Notes: generated by a model not told the origin, from the sequence alone. A DNA stretch of 64,000 nucleotides from Mycobacterium sp. Root265 (GCF_001428895.1 NZ_LMJA01000031.1:680324-744323), one strand, 5' to 3'. Shown: positions 43,434 through 52,184, numbered from the stretch's first letter. Made by a program: numbers and translations.

Positions 43434-44539
43434 GCCACGTGCACGAGATCGAACTGGACCTCACCAAGTCACTGGTGGACGACCCGCGAGCAGGCCACAA
43501 CCGCTGGCATCCAGACATCCCGGCCGTGTTGCGGTGCGCGCCGGGCGACACCGTGGCGTTGCGTGCTCGCGACGGATACGACGGCCAGATCAACCGGGAT
43601 TCAACGGCCGCGGATGTACTGGCCATGGATGCCGCCCGGATCCACCCGCTGACCGGACCCGTCTACGTCGAGGGCGCCGAACCGGGTGACCTTCTGGTGG
43701 TCGACGTTTTATCGGTGGAGACCGGCGACTTCGGCGCCACCCTGAACATTCCCGGATTCGGATTCCTGCGTGACGAATTCACCGAACCGCACGTCGTGCG
43801 CTGGGAGATCGCCGACGGGTTTGCCACCTCAGCGGACCTTCCGGGCGTACGGTTGCCGGGGGCCCCCTTCATGGGGGTGATGGGGGTAGCACCGTCGCGG
43901 GAGTTGTTCGACCGCAGCAGGTCCGCCGAAGAACGGGTCGCCCGGGAGGGCGGACTGGTCGAACTGCCGAATCCCACGTCATCGGTGCCACCGGACCTCC
44001 CGGGGGACCCGGGGCGGCGCACGATCTCCCCCACCGAAGCCGGCGGCAACATCGACATCAAACACCTCACTGCAGGTAGCCGGGTGTACCTGCCCGTCTG
44101 GGTTGCGGGCGCCTTGTTCTCCGTCGGTGACGGGCACTTCGCGCAGGGTGACGGCGAATCCTGCGGTGCCGCGGTGGAAACCACCACAAGGGTGGTGCTG
44201 CGATTCGACCTGCGTAAGCGGGCAGCGACGTCGGGCGGCGTGCGTTATCTGCGCTTCGAGCGCCTTACCGCCGGACCGCCGGAGGTGGCCGCGCGGCCAC
44301 ACTTCGCGGTGACCGGTGTGCCGGTAGACGACGACGGCCGGATCCACCCGGAGAATCTCAACCTGGCTACACGAAACGCACTGCGCCTGATGGTCGATCA
44401 TCTGGCCGATGAACGCGGTTTCACCCGTCAGCAGGCGTACGCGCTGTGCAGCGTGGCCGTCGACCTGCGTATCAGCCAGATCGTCGACGTGCCCAACGTG
44501 TTGGTGTCAGCCATGGTGCCCACCGACATCTTCGGATGA
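43430..44539 (+). CDS. Acetamidase/formamidase family protein
   Basis: A 369-residue FmdA/AmdA-like amidase. Typical motifs include the Zn-related VEGAEPGDLLVVDVLSV and LTAGSRVYLPVWVAGALFSVGDGHFAQGDGESCGAAVETT (read in part). The C terminus has QAYALCSVAVDLRISQIVD. The ATG at 43430 overlaps the amidase stop. Two remnants of the same family lie at 47591-47779 and 54464-54565, so it has duplicated in this region. Confidence 0.87.
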   Translation: MSHVHEIELDLTKSLVDDPRAGHNRWHPDIPAVLRCAPGDTVALRARDGYDGQINRDSTAADVLAMDAARIHPLTGPVYVEGAEPGDLLVVDVLSVETGDFGATLNIPGFGFLRDEFTEPHVVRWEIADGFATSADLPGVRLPGAPFMGVMGVAPSRELFDRSRSAEERVAREGGLVELPNPTSSVPPDLPGDPGRRTISPTEAGGNIDIKHLTAGSRVYLPVWVAGALFSVGDGHFAQGDGESCGAAVETTTRVVLRFDLRKRAATSGGVRYLRFERLTAGPPEVAARPHFAVTGVPVDDDGRIHPENLNLATRNALRLMVDHLADERGFTRQQAYALCSVAVDLRISQIVDVPNVLVSAMVPTDIFG

Positions 44540-44670
44540 GCCTCCGGTACGGTCACGCGACCGTTGGCTGCAACGGCCTCAGCAGTGACGCCGGATGGTT
44601 GTCCGGGGCATGCTCGCGCCGTTGGCGACCATCTGCTGGCGCAAGTCTGCACCCAGGTTCTGTGTTGCCA

Positions 44671-45072
44671 TCAGTACTCAAGAACCGCAGCGCCATGCGC
44701 GGTGTCGATGTATTCCCTTGCTCGGTACACCTTTTCGCCTTTGATTTCGAAGAGAAAGTGGTACACCTGGCTCATCACATTGCCGTTCATCAAGGTCGCT
44801 GACGATTCAGCCTCTACGGCTACCCGGTCGCCTTCGGCGGTCACACCAGTGACAGCGATTTGGAGTCCGTTGGGTACAGCTTGGCTAAAGCGTTGCATAT
44901 GTTCGAGAAATTGGTCCTTGGTCATGTCGCCTGTCACGGGAAACGATGCCGGGTTCGCCATCACGCTCCATAGGGCCTCTTCGTGGAGCAACCCCGAAAG
45001 GCCGTCGTTCCGATCCGAGCCAAGGCTTTCCACTAGTGCACGCGCGATTTTCTTGTTGGATTCGACACTCAT
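44671..45072 (-). CDS. SnoaL-like / NTF2-fold protein
   Basis: A 133-residue protein of the NTF2-like fold. The start ATG at 45072 gives MSVESNKKIARALVESLGSD, followed by SGLLHEEALWSVMANP, a strand-rich region VTGVTAEGDRVAVEAES and FEIKGEKVYRAREYIDTAHG. This set is typical of SnoaL-like and ketosteroid-isomerase-like proteins. Its enzymatic role is unknown. It overlaps the end of the putative FMN-reductase remnant (stop and start share ATGA). Confidence 0.6.
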   Translation of the reverse strand: MSVESNKKIARALVESLGSDRNDGLSGLLHEEALWSVMANPASFPVTGDMTKDQFLEHMQRFSQAVPNGLQIAVTGVTAEGDRVAVEAESSATLMNGNVMSQVYHFLFEIKGEKVYRAREYIDTAHGAAVLEY

Positions 45073-45285
45073 ACCTGATGAAGCACCCTTCGTCGATCGT
45101 CGACAACCCACACGTTGAGTCGATTTCGACGTCCTAGCCTCAGCCTACCGGCTACCGCTCGATAAGTGGAGGCCGTCTCCATGTTCATGGTGTGAATGTT
45201 CCCGCGCACCCAGGCTTTGGCACTTGACCCAGGAAAGTGCCCAAAGGAGTGGCCGCCGAACGTAATCACCGCGACGGGCTTGCAG
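45069..45285 (-). pseudogene. Possible NADPH:FMN reductase C-terminal remnant
   Basis: An open stretch of about 72 codons ends at 45069 and reads KPVAVITFGGHSFGHFPG, then AKAWVRGNIHTMNMETAS. This resembles the end of NADPH-dependent FMN reductases, which have KPVGFVSYGG-type sequences. It has no start of its own; upstream it overlaps the end of the FAD monooxygenase gene in another frame. It may be what is left of a flavin reductase that once served the monooxygenase. Confidence 0.4.
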
Positions 45286-46462
45286 TGAATGCCGCGGCCA
45301 TCCGGCGGTGGACGACTCTGCGGACCAGTCCAAGGACAACCGAACACAGCACTTCGGTCGGACGGCCGGACGGTACGAACCTCTGTTGCTTCAGTCGTGC
45401 AGAGCGCTGCTGCCCGGTGATGTAGGGACGCAGGCCGGCCTCCCACGCTTCCAGCGCGGCGTCGAGATCGTCGGGGTGCTGCCGCAGCGCCGCACCCAAC
45501 GCGGCGCCGCCGCGCAGCGAAGACGACGAGCCCATGGCGGAGTAGGTGTTCATGCACCAGGCCGCGTCCCCCGCCAACACGACTCGCCCTGTGCTCCAAC
45601 GGGGCATCTTCACCTGGTGTATCGAATCGAAGACGTAGTCAGGGGCCTGCTCGAAGGAGTCCAAGACGTGACGCACCACTGGGTCGTCGTCCATCCCGGA
45701 GAAGACTGCGCGCAGCTGCTCGATCGACGACCCGGCGAACCGGTCCGGGAGGTCCTCGGTGCGGTAGGTCAACCACGCGCACGGCGCGTGGTCGGCCAGT
45801 CCGAACACCCATATCGCACGCTTGGGGCGGGCCACGATGATGCTGTCGCTCGCCGCATAGGAGGGCACCTGCTCCGTCAACTGGAAAGCGCAGATCATCG
45901 CCTTCCAGTTCGCCATGTAGTCCTCGTCCGGGCCGAACACCATCCGGCGCACGGTCGAGCGCATCCCGTCCGCGCCGACCACGAGATCGAAGTCCTCGCG
46001 ATGCTGCTTCCCGGTGCCGGTGTCCTCGAGCAGGACCTGCACCCCGTCGGCACCATCGGTGATCTCAACGGGAGTGGTTGCGAACCGAACCTCGACCGCG
46101 TCTTGGGTCCCTGCGCCAATGATGTTCTGCCATAAGGCGTACTCGATGTCGCCGCGCAGTACTGCTGCCAACCCGCTGGGAACCTCCAGCAATCCCAGCG
46201 CCGGCTTACGTCTGCCCCGGCGGTCCACCGACCATGTGGTCCCACCCGGTCTCCAGTCCGGGTTGCGGGTGTGCAGCTGGTCGGCGATCCCGAGGTCAGC
46301 GGCGGCCTGCACACCTTCCGGGAACAGGAAGATGAAGTAGCCCCCCGTCCGGCGCTCGGGCGCCCGTTCGATGATCACCGGCGTCCAACCCGCCTGGCGC
46401 AACCCAATCGCCGCGGACATCCCCGCGATCCCGAGCCCCACCACCAGTGCTCTCTTCTGCAT
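45266..46462 (-). CDS. FAD-dependent monooxygenase (class A flavoprotein), paralogue A
   Basis: A 398-residue class A flavoprotein monooxygenase. FAD motifs: ALVVGLGIAGMSAAIGL near the start, VVGADGMRSTVRR in the middle and VVLAGDAAWCMN near the end. The start ATG at 46462 gives MQKRALVVGLG. It is clearly paralogous to 52298-53503 (for example GLGIAGMS, RRTGGYFI and the GDAAWC block). Downstream of a quinone-oxidoreductase-like gene by 40 bp in the same operon. The C terminus (TASPSR) overlaps a remnant of a flavin reductase, so it may be altered. Confidence 0.85.
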   Translation of the reverse strand: MQKRALVVGLGIAGMSAAIGLRQAGWTPVIIERAPERRTGGYFIFLFPEGVQAAADLGIADQLHTRNPDWRPGGTTWSVDRRGRRKPALGLLEVPSGLAAVLRGDIEYALWQNIIGAGTQDAVEVRFATTPVEITDGADGVQVLLEDTGTGKQHREDFDLVVGADGMRSTVRRMVFGPDEDYMANWKAMICAFQLTEQVPSYAASDSIIVARPKRAIWVFGLADHAPCAWLTYRTEDLPDRFAGSSIEQLRAVFSGMDDDPVVRHVLDSFEQAPDYVFDSIHQVKMPRWSTGRVVLAGDAAWCMNTYSAMGSSSSLRGGAALGAALRQHPDDLDAALEAWEAGLRPYITGQQRSARLKQQRFVPSGRPTEVLCSVVLGLVRRVVHRRMAAAFTASPSR

Positions 46463-46502
46463 GGCACTTTCCTTTCCGAGCACGCTTCACTCGACGAGCG
46501 GT

Positions 46503-47462
46503 TCAATCCGGCACGACGACGGCGCGGCTGCGGCCGGTGTGCGCCCAGGCCTCGCGGATCCGGCTCAGCGGGAACGCGGTGTAGGGCAGCTGCAGGGATC
46601 TGTCGGCGAAGCGGGCCATAACCTCGGGCGCGGCGGCGAGCATCGCCTCGGCCGACTGCGATCCGATGCCACTTCCGGCGATCTGGATCCGCCGGCTGCG
46701 CAGCAGGTCCGCGGGCAGCGAAGCCGCCCCACCTGCGAGCGATCCGATCTGCACGTAGGCAGTGTTCGCATCGGTGTCTTCGCCGCTGCGACCCAGCACG
46801 GCGAAGGCGGCCTCGGCGACGGGCCCCCACAGGTAGTCCAGCACCAGAGTGGGCGACGTCTCCGCCACCGAACCGGCCAGGGCCTTCTGCAGACCGTCGG
46901 GTCCGTCGTGGGCCAGCGACACGGTCATCACTCCCGTCCCGCGCAGCCGCTCCAGTGCCTCCGGGTCACGCCCGCCGGCGATGACACGCTCCGCCCCGAG
47001 CGCCAATGCGCCCTGCACGGCAAGGCTGCCCGACATTCCCGTGGCGCCCAGCACCAGCACGGTGCCCAACGCCCCGACTTCCTTGCGCCGGGCGGTGAGG
47101 ACCATCCATCCCGACAAGCCGGGGTTCATACCCGCGGCGATCGTGAGCGGATCCGCTCCCATCGGTAACTCCGCCTGGAGGGGGGCGAACAGTCGCTCGG
47201 CCATCGTCCCGAAGGGGGGACGCGCGTATCCGGTGTAGACCAGGCGCCCGTCGCCGGTGCGCGCGACCGCGTCGATGCCTGGGACAAACGGATACGTCAG
47301 TTGGCCGGAGCCATAGTGCCGCCCGGTGGCCAGCCCGCGAACGACATTATGCAGGCCGGCTGCGACCAGGTGCAACGGCTCATGGCCGGGCGGGGCCGTG
47401 GGCTCGGGGAAGTCGCTGCAGACGGGTGCGACATCAGGGGCGGTAACAACTGCAGCACGCAT
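46503..47462 (-). CDS. Quinone-oxidoreductase-like protein (MDR superfamily)
   Basis: A 319-residue NAD(P)H-binding protein of the quinone oxidoreductase / zinc-independent MDR type. The nucleotide fold is TVLVLGATGMSGSLAVQGALALGAERVIAGGRD. There is no Zn-cysteine cluster, so it is not a classic alcohol dehydrogenase. It is first in the operon with the FAD monooxygenase downstream; two TetR-type palindromes (47471 and 47504) precede it. Confidence 0.78.
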   Translation of the reverse strand: MRAAVVTAPDVAPVCSDFPEPTAPPGHEPLHLVAAGLHNVVRGLATGRHYGSGQLTYPFVPGIDAVARTGDGRLVYTGYARPPFGTMAERLFAPLQAELPMGADPLTIAAGMNPGLSGWMVLTARRKEVGALGTVLVLGATGMSGSLAVQGALALGAERVIAGGRDPEALERLRGTGVMTVSLAHDGPDGLQKALAGSVAETSPTLVLDYLWGPVAEAAFAVLGRSGEDTDANTAYVQIGSLAGGAASLPADLLRSRRIQIAGSGIGSQSAEAMLAAAPEVMARFADRSLQLPYTAFPLSRIREAWAHTGRSRAVVVPD

Positions 47463-47470
47463 CAGGATTT

Positions 47471-47487
47471 CCTTAACTAAGTTAGGC
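47471..47487. promoter_or_regulatory. TetR-type operator copy 1 (CCTTAAC-TAA-GTTAGGC)
   Basis: Imperfect palindrome 9 bp upstream of the quinone-oxidoreductase start. Same TTAAC-N3-GTTA core as the copies at 47504, 52168 and 52201. Confidence 0.65.
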
Positions 47488-47503
47488 GTTTGATCACAGC
47501 ATC

Positions 47504-47520
47504 CCTTAACAACGTTAAGG
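47504..47520. promoter_or_regulatory. TetR-type operator copy 2 (CCTTAACAACGTTAAGG)
   Basis: Perfect 17-bp palindrome with a 3-bp centre (AAC). Lies 42 bp upstream of the quinone-oxidoreductase start, 33 bp after copy 1. Confidence 0.75.
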
Positions 47521-47590
47521 TGTCAACCATGGGTTACGCGGCCTCGTCCTGGACGGATGACGGCAACGCACGTGAACACTTGGACGAGCC

Positions 47591-47779
47591 GGACATGGCT
47601 TCCTGTGCGCCGAGGACGCAGAAGCCGGTGATCTCCTGGCAATCGATGAGCTGTCGGTCTAGATCGGCGCCAAGCTGAACATTCCCGAATCCGGTTTCCT
47701 GCGTGCGGAATTCACCCGTCAGCAGGTGTACGTGTCGTGCAGCTTCGGCCGTACGAGGCGCACGTCAGTCAACTACTGA
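47591..47779 (+). pseudogene. Acetamidase/formamidase remnant
   Basis: The plus frame reads AGDLLAIDELSV, then a TAG, then IGAKLNIPESGFLRAEFTRQQVYVSC, before a TGA at 47777-47779. The intact gene at 43430 has GDLLVVDVLSVETGDFGATLNIPGFGFLRDEFT and, near its end, GFTRQQAYALCS. The remnant joins these two distant parts, so it has an internal deletion and an in-frame stop. It is not functional. Confidence 0.75.
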
Positions 47780-47861
47780 CGTGCCCTTGCGCGGCGGCCA
47801 TGGCGCCCGTCATGGCTTCGAGTGAGCCTCAGGCGCGGGCCTGCTTCTGCGCCAATCCAAG

Positions 47862-48473
47862 TCACTGCCGATGTTCGGGCAGCCGCGATCGGATGCCGGC
47901 AAGTACAACGTCGACGATTCTTTCCGCGTCGGCAGGGGTGAACATGCGCATGCCCCGGTTGACAATGAGGTGCACTGGGCCGGAAATCATCTCGCCCAGG
48001 AAAGAGCTATCGACCGGGGGGAGCTCGCCCCGGTCGACCGCGGTGTCCACTCGGTGTTGCATGGCGGCCACCCGGGCGTCGAGCACTCGGGTCAGCGCGC
48101 GCAGGGTGGCATCGTGACGAGTGGGTTGGATGGCTCTTTCGAGGGTGCGTCCAAATGGCGTTTCAAGGCCGGCAGCAAGGGCCACCAGAAAATCCACCAA
48201 GTCTCGGCGTATGTCGCCGGTGTCTGCAATCGACGCGAGGCCTTCGGCATAACGCAACAACGCCTCGGCGACCAACTCTTCGCGATCAGGCCAGTTGCGG
48301 TAAACGCTGGCCTTGTGTACGCCGGCTGCTGCGGCGACATCCTCGTACCGGAACGCGGCGATGCCATCACGTGCCACGAGTTCGGCGGTGGCGGCGAGGA
48401 TTTGCGCCTTGACCCGCGCATTACGGCCGCCTGGGCGCCGCGATGGCGGACGGTCGGTAGTCCCGTTCCCCAT
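47862..48473 (-). CDS. TetR-family transcriptional regulator
   Basis: A 203-residue TetR/AcrR-type regulator. The HTH is VKAQILAATAELVARDGIAAFRYEDVAAAAGVHKASVYRNWPDREEL (read in part); the C-terminal domain is all helical. The ATG at 48473 lies inside a 12-bp inverted repeat (48471-48529), described separately. It is divergent from the FAD monooxygenase gene at 48645 and probably represses it. Confidence 0.85.
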   Translation of the reverse strand: MGNGTTDRPPSRRPGGRNARVKAQILAATAELVARDGIAAFRYEDVAAAAGVHKASVYRNWPDREELVAEALLRYAEGLASIADTGDIRRDLVDFLVALAAGLETPFGRTLERAIQPTRHDATLRALTRVLDARVAAMQHRVDTAVDRGELPPVDSSFLGEMISGPVHLIVNRGMRMFTPADAERIVDVVLAGIRSRLPEHRQ

Positions 48474-48529
48474 CGCCACCCTCACCTCCTGCCTCGGCGA
48501 CGATTCTTGCCAAGTGGAGGGTGGCGATG
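48471..48529 (-). promoter_or_regulatory. 12-bp perfect inverted repeat over the TetR start codon
   Basis: CATCGCCACCCT (48471-48482) faces AGGGTGGCGATG (48518-48529). On the minus-strand mRNA the right part pairs with the left part, which carries the ATG; the Shine-Dalgarno-like AGGAGGTG is in the loop. This could form a hairpin that hides the start codon, or be an operator for the TetR itself. Confidence 0.5.
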
Positions 48530-48644
48530 CAACCCGGATGCATATACGCTCACTAACGCGACTATATTTCGCTTTAAGTAAGGCGGCCGCAACCGACGGC
48601 CGTCCCATCCGTCACCACCATCCCCACGGATCCATGGAGCGCTG

Positions 48645-49757
48645 ATGAAGATTCTTGTCTCGGGCGGCGGTATAGCCGGATTGACGTGCGCGCTGGAGTT
48701 CGGCGGCCGCGGTCACGATGTCACGGTGATCGAACGCGCCCCCCGCCTCCGACTCACCGGCACCCCGATCGACATCCGCGGCGATGCCATCGAATCCGTG
48801 GACAAAATGGGACTGCTCAAGCGAATTCAGGCACGACGCATCCGGATGTCTGAGCAAACCCAGTTTGTCGACATGTACGGCAAGCCGATCGCCCCGATGC
48901 CGATCGCCGAGATCGGCGACTCCGACGCCGACATCGAGATCCTGCGCGAGGATCTCGTTGGCATCCTCGCCGATGCTGTTTCGGACGCAGTGACCATCCG
49001 CTTCGATGACTCGATCAGGGCTTTGGCCGACAACGACGGCCATGTCGACGTGCAATTCGCATCGGGCCGGACCGCGCGCTACGACCTGGTTGTCGGCGCC
49101 GACGGCCAGTATTCCAAGGTACGCCGACTGGCGTTCGGACCCGACGAGCACTATCTGCGGCACCTCGGTGTGTACTTCGCCCTCGCCGATCTTCCCGGCG
49201 AACCTCACACTGAGGGCCCTAACTCGATATACAACGTTCCCGGCCGGATGGCAGGTGTGTTCCGATTCGGGGGTAAGGCGGTCGCCGTATTCGAGTTCCG
49301 CTCGGAGTCAGTGGATTACGATCCCGACAACTTGGACAGTAAGAAGCAGATCCTCGCCGACGCTTTTGCCGACTACCCGCTGTGGCGGATCCCGGAGCTG
49401 CTCGACGCGGCGCGCGTCGATCCTGCCTTCTACTTTTCCGCCGCAAGTCAGGTGCACCTCCCGTCGTGGCACCGTGGTCGCGTCGTGCTCGTCGGCGATG
49501 CCGGCTACTGCGCAACGTTCCTGTCCGGTCGGGGCACGTCGCTGGCCCTCACCGGCGCCAGGTTCCTCGCCGCGGAACTGGATCGAGATCGCAACCACAC
49601 CAGAGCATTCGCGCGGTACGAAGCCCGGCAACGCCCGTATGTCACCTTCGCTCAGAGCCGCGCGGACAGTGGCCGCGGTCGGATCCTGCCCGCAACCTGG
49701 GCCGACATTGCCGCCCGCGACGAGGCTCTAACGGCCTCCCGCACCCGAATGCCTTGA
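48645..49757 (+). CDS. FAD-dependent monooxygenase (class A flavoprotein, TetX-like fold)
   Basis: A 370-residue flavoprotein monooxygenase. Motifs are MKILVSGGGIAGLTCALEF, LVVGADGQYSKVRR and VVLVGDAGYCATFLSGRGTSLAL. It is unlike the paralogous pair in the middle but shares the fold of the TetX/rifampicin-monooxygenase group. It is followed by an exporter-type MFS gene 152 bp downstream, and a TetR gene is divergent to it. A role in inactivating a xenobiotic is a hypothesis. Confidence 0.83.
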   Translation: MKILVSGGGIAGLTCALEFGGRGHDVTVIERAPRLRLTGTPIDIRGDAIESVDKMGLLKRIQARRIRMSEQTQFVDMYGKPIAPMPIAEIGDSDADIEILREDLVGILADAVSDAVTIRFDDSIRALADNDGHVDVQFASGRTARYDLVVGADGQYSKVRRLAFGPDEHYLRHLGVYFALADLPGEPHTEGPNSIYNVPGRMAGVFRFGGKAVAVFEFRSESVDYDPDNLDSKKQILADAFADYPLWRIPELLDAARVDPAFYFSAASQVHLPSWHRGRVVLVGDAGYCATFLSGRGTSLALTGARFLAAELDRDRNHTRAFARYEARQRPYVTFAQSRADSGRGRILPATWADIAARDEALTASRTRMP

Positions 49758-49909
49758 CTGCGCATCCTTTACTGAATGCTGACCGCCGGAAACCGATCAG
49801 CCGCGACAGACGCGGTCCGCCGACCTCCGGCCACCACAGCGATCGCGCGACCGATTCACATTGCCTTCCCGACAACGTATTTCCCCGATCATTCGAAAGA
49901 AAGTGCACA

Positions 49910-51409
49910 GTGAGACTGTTACAGGATGATTCAGCCAGTGGCGAGCACGAGCACGGCTGGAGTAAGAGGCTCGTCCTCTGGGCAGCGGTTCTCACTCTCG
50001 CCAACGTTCTGGCTGATCTGGTCATCGGGTCGCCCATGATGGTCTTGCCGCAGTTGATGCAGCATTTCCACACCGATCAGGCAGCGTGGCTCAACGCCGG
50101 CGCGATGCTAGCTGGGGCAATCTGGTCACCGCTGCTGGCAAAGAGTTCCGACATCTTCGGTAAGCGACGGCTGCTCCTCATCAGCCTTCTCCTTGCTTGT
50201 GCAGGTGCCTTGATCTGTCTGCTAGCCCCCAATCTGTGGATTTTCCTGGTAGGCCGCTTCTTTCAAGGAGCCGCATTCGCGGCGATCTTCCTCACGGTTG
50301 CTCTCACACAGCAGATCTGCAAGCCCACGGTGGCGATGACACTGGTCGGCGTTCTCACGTCGGGTTCCTCGATTGTCGGGATCATCGAGCCGTTTCTGAT
50401 GCAGCCCGTCATCGAGTCTTTCGGTTTCCGGGGCGTGTTCGTCGCAGCGGCCTTGCTCGCTGCGACCGCCGCTGTCTGTGTGCGGGTGTTCATTCCCGAG
50501 TCACCGATCCGCACCGGCGGCCGGGTCGACGTGGTCGGGGCGCTCCTTCTCGGCTGCGGCCTCGGCGCGACCCTCGCCTACATCAGCCTCGGCAGTCAGG
50601 CTGGCTGGTTGTCCGAGGGCATGGTGGCGCTTCTGGCGGCCGGCGTCGCAGCACTGGCGGGCTGGGCTTTTCTCGCGCTGAGAATAGCTGAACCCATCAT
50701 CGATATCCGTGCGTTGACACGCCCTGTTCTGCTCACGCTGTTGGCGCTGGTGTTGGCTGCGGGCTCCTTTCGCAGCATGCTGCAATTGACCAGTATCACC
50801 GCCCAGGTGTCCCCTGCGCTGGGTCTCGGTTACGGGCTGGGCGGCACTGATGCGCTCGCCGCTCTGCTCGGTACGGCCAATCTCGGCATCGTGGTGGGCG
50901 GCGTCGGCGCCGGGTGGGTTGCGGGCCGAATCGGCCCGGCACTTCCCCTTCTGGGCGGTATCTCGGTAGGCACCGCCGCGACCTTCGGGATGCTGGTAGG
51001 GGTATCACTGCTGCCGCTGGCGATTGCTTGCAGCGCCATGCTCGGCGTTGCCGCCGGTGCGATAGGCGCCTCCGGCTACAACTTGGCCACCAGCCTCGAA
51101 GAGCCCCAACGGCAAGGCATGACAGCCGGCTTGGTGTCGGTTGTGCTCGCGCTCGGCTCGGTCATAGTCAATATCGCCGGCGGGGAAGTACTCAAAGCTA
51201 CCCAACTACCGGACCTCAGCGCAGGTGGATCTGCGGTCAGTACCGCCTCCGGCGTCTACCTGTACATCACGCTGGCGGGAGTGCTCTTTGCGTTGGCAGC
51301 TGTGCCGGTGATCACGTTGTTGAGAAACACTTTTCGACAAAACACCACGATGGCGGCGACGCCCCCGACCCCATCTGGGCGATGTGGTGACAAACTGTCC
51401 GAGTCATGA
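49910..51409 (+). CDS. MFS drug-exporter-type transporter
   Basis: A 499-residue major-facilitator protein of the drug:H+ antiporter type with about 12-14 hydrophobic segments. LAKSSDIFGKRRLLLIS is the loop 2-3 motif, GRFFQGAAFAAIFLTVAL and GVLTSGSSIVGIIEPFL (antiporter motif C-like) follow. The start is the GTG at 49910. The hydrophilic C-terminal tail is short. It probably exports the substrate or product of the neighbouring monooxygenase. Confidence 0.85.
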   Translation: MRLLQDDSASGEHEHGWSKRLVLWAAVLTLANVLADLVIGSPMMVLPQLMQHFHTDQAAWLNAGAMLAGAIWSPLLAKSSDIFGKRRLLLISLLLACAGALICLLAPNLWIFLVGRFFQGAAFAAIFLTVALTQQICKPTVAMTLVGVLTSGSSIVGIIEPFLMQPVIESFGFRGVFVAAALLAATAAVCVRVFIPESPIRTGGRVDVVGALLLGCGLGATLAYISLGSQAGWLSEGMVALLAAGVAALAGWAFLALRIAEPIIDIRALTRPVLLTLLALVLAAGSFRSMLQLTSITAQVSPALGLGYGLGGTDALAALLGTANLGIVVGGVGAGWVAGRIGPALPLLGGISVGTAATFGMLVGVSLLPLAIACSAMLGVAAGAIGASGYNLATSLEEPQRQGMTAGLVSVVLALGSVIVNIAGGEVLKATQLPDLSAGGSAVSTASGVYLYITLAGVLFALAAVPVITLLRNTFRQNTTMAATPPTPSGRCGDKLSES

Positions 51410-51505
51410 CGGATTGACCTGCGCTCGCACCGGGCCGGCCGGCGATTCGTGCCGGAGACCCCACATTGCGCGACAGTTCGTAGCGACCTGCACCGGTGCT
51501 GGAAA

Positions 51506-52159
51506 TCAATGTCCTGTTGTTGCGTCATTCATTCGAGCCGCCATTCCGTCGAGGACGGTGCCGAGTTGACGTTCGAAACGCGTATCACCGTCGTCGCGGG
51601 CGTGACCAGCCTCCCGGACCAACAAAGATCCCTCACCCAGCCAAGCGTCCCGCTCGGCAAGCGAGTACCGCGTCGGGTCGGCCTCGGCGGACTGTCGTCG
51701 CTCTTGTTCTTCGATGACGAAGCCGACCACGAACGCGGTGGCCACATCAATCGCATCATCTGCGTCCACGAGTGTCATCCCAGCAGCCGTCCACCGGGCA
51801 AACCAGGCTTCCTTCGTGCGCAGGACATTCGGATCGGAGAGCCGCGTGCCACTGAAGATCCGGGCCCCATCTCGGTGTTTCAGGTACTCCGAGCGCAAGG
51901 TGCGCGCGTAGGCGCAGACGTCGTTGCGCCAGTCGGCGCCGGGGCCGATCGTCGACAGCGCGATTCCGACTCGGCGCATGACCTCGGTGGCCATCTCGTC
52001 GAGTAGCTCTTGCTTGTTGCGCACGTGCCAGTACAGCGCCGGTGCACGGACATCGAGCGCAGTCGCCAGCGCGCGAACGGTCAAGGCATCCATGCCATGT
52101 TCGTTGAGTAGCTCGAGAGCTGTCGCCACGATTCGTTCCCGGGTGATGCCCTTCGCCAT
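51506..52159 (-). CDS. TetR-family regulator with a TetR_C-type domain
   Basis: A 217-residue TetR regulator. The HTH is ITRERIVATALELLNEHGMDALTVRALATALDVRAPALYWHVRNKQEL (read in part), of the class-A TetR type (ALYWHV); the C-terminal domain resembles TetR_C (tetracycline repressor C-terminal). The ATG at 52159 is 9 bp from the palindrome at 52168-52184, so autoregulation is likely. It is divergent from the FAD monooxygenase at 52298. The same palindrome type precedes the 46503 operon. Confidence 0.87.
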   Translation of the reverse strand: MAKGITRERIVATALELLNEHGMDALTVRALATALDVRAPALYWHVRNKQELLDEMATEVMRRVGIALSTIGPGADWRNDVCAYARTLRSEYLKHRDGARIFSGTRLSDPNVLRTKEAWFARWTAAGMTLVDADDAIDVATAFVVGFVIEEQERRQSAEADPTRYSLAERDAWLGEGSLLVREAGHARDDGDTRFERQLGTVLDGMAARMNDATTGH

Positions 52160-52167
52160 GGTTGACA

Positions 52168-52184
52168 CTTTAACAATGTTAAAG
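52168..52184. promoter_or_regulatory. TetR-type operator copy 3 (CTTTAACAATGTTAAAG)
   Basis: Perfect 17-bp palindrome with a 3-bp centre (AAT), between the divergent TetR and monooxygenase genes. Confidence 0.75.

Noticed and set aside
44581-44670. 30-codon minus-strand frame overlapping the SnoaL-like stop (MATQNLGADL)
   Set aside because: Its ATG does overlap the stop, but 30 residues without a motif are not enough to support a gene.
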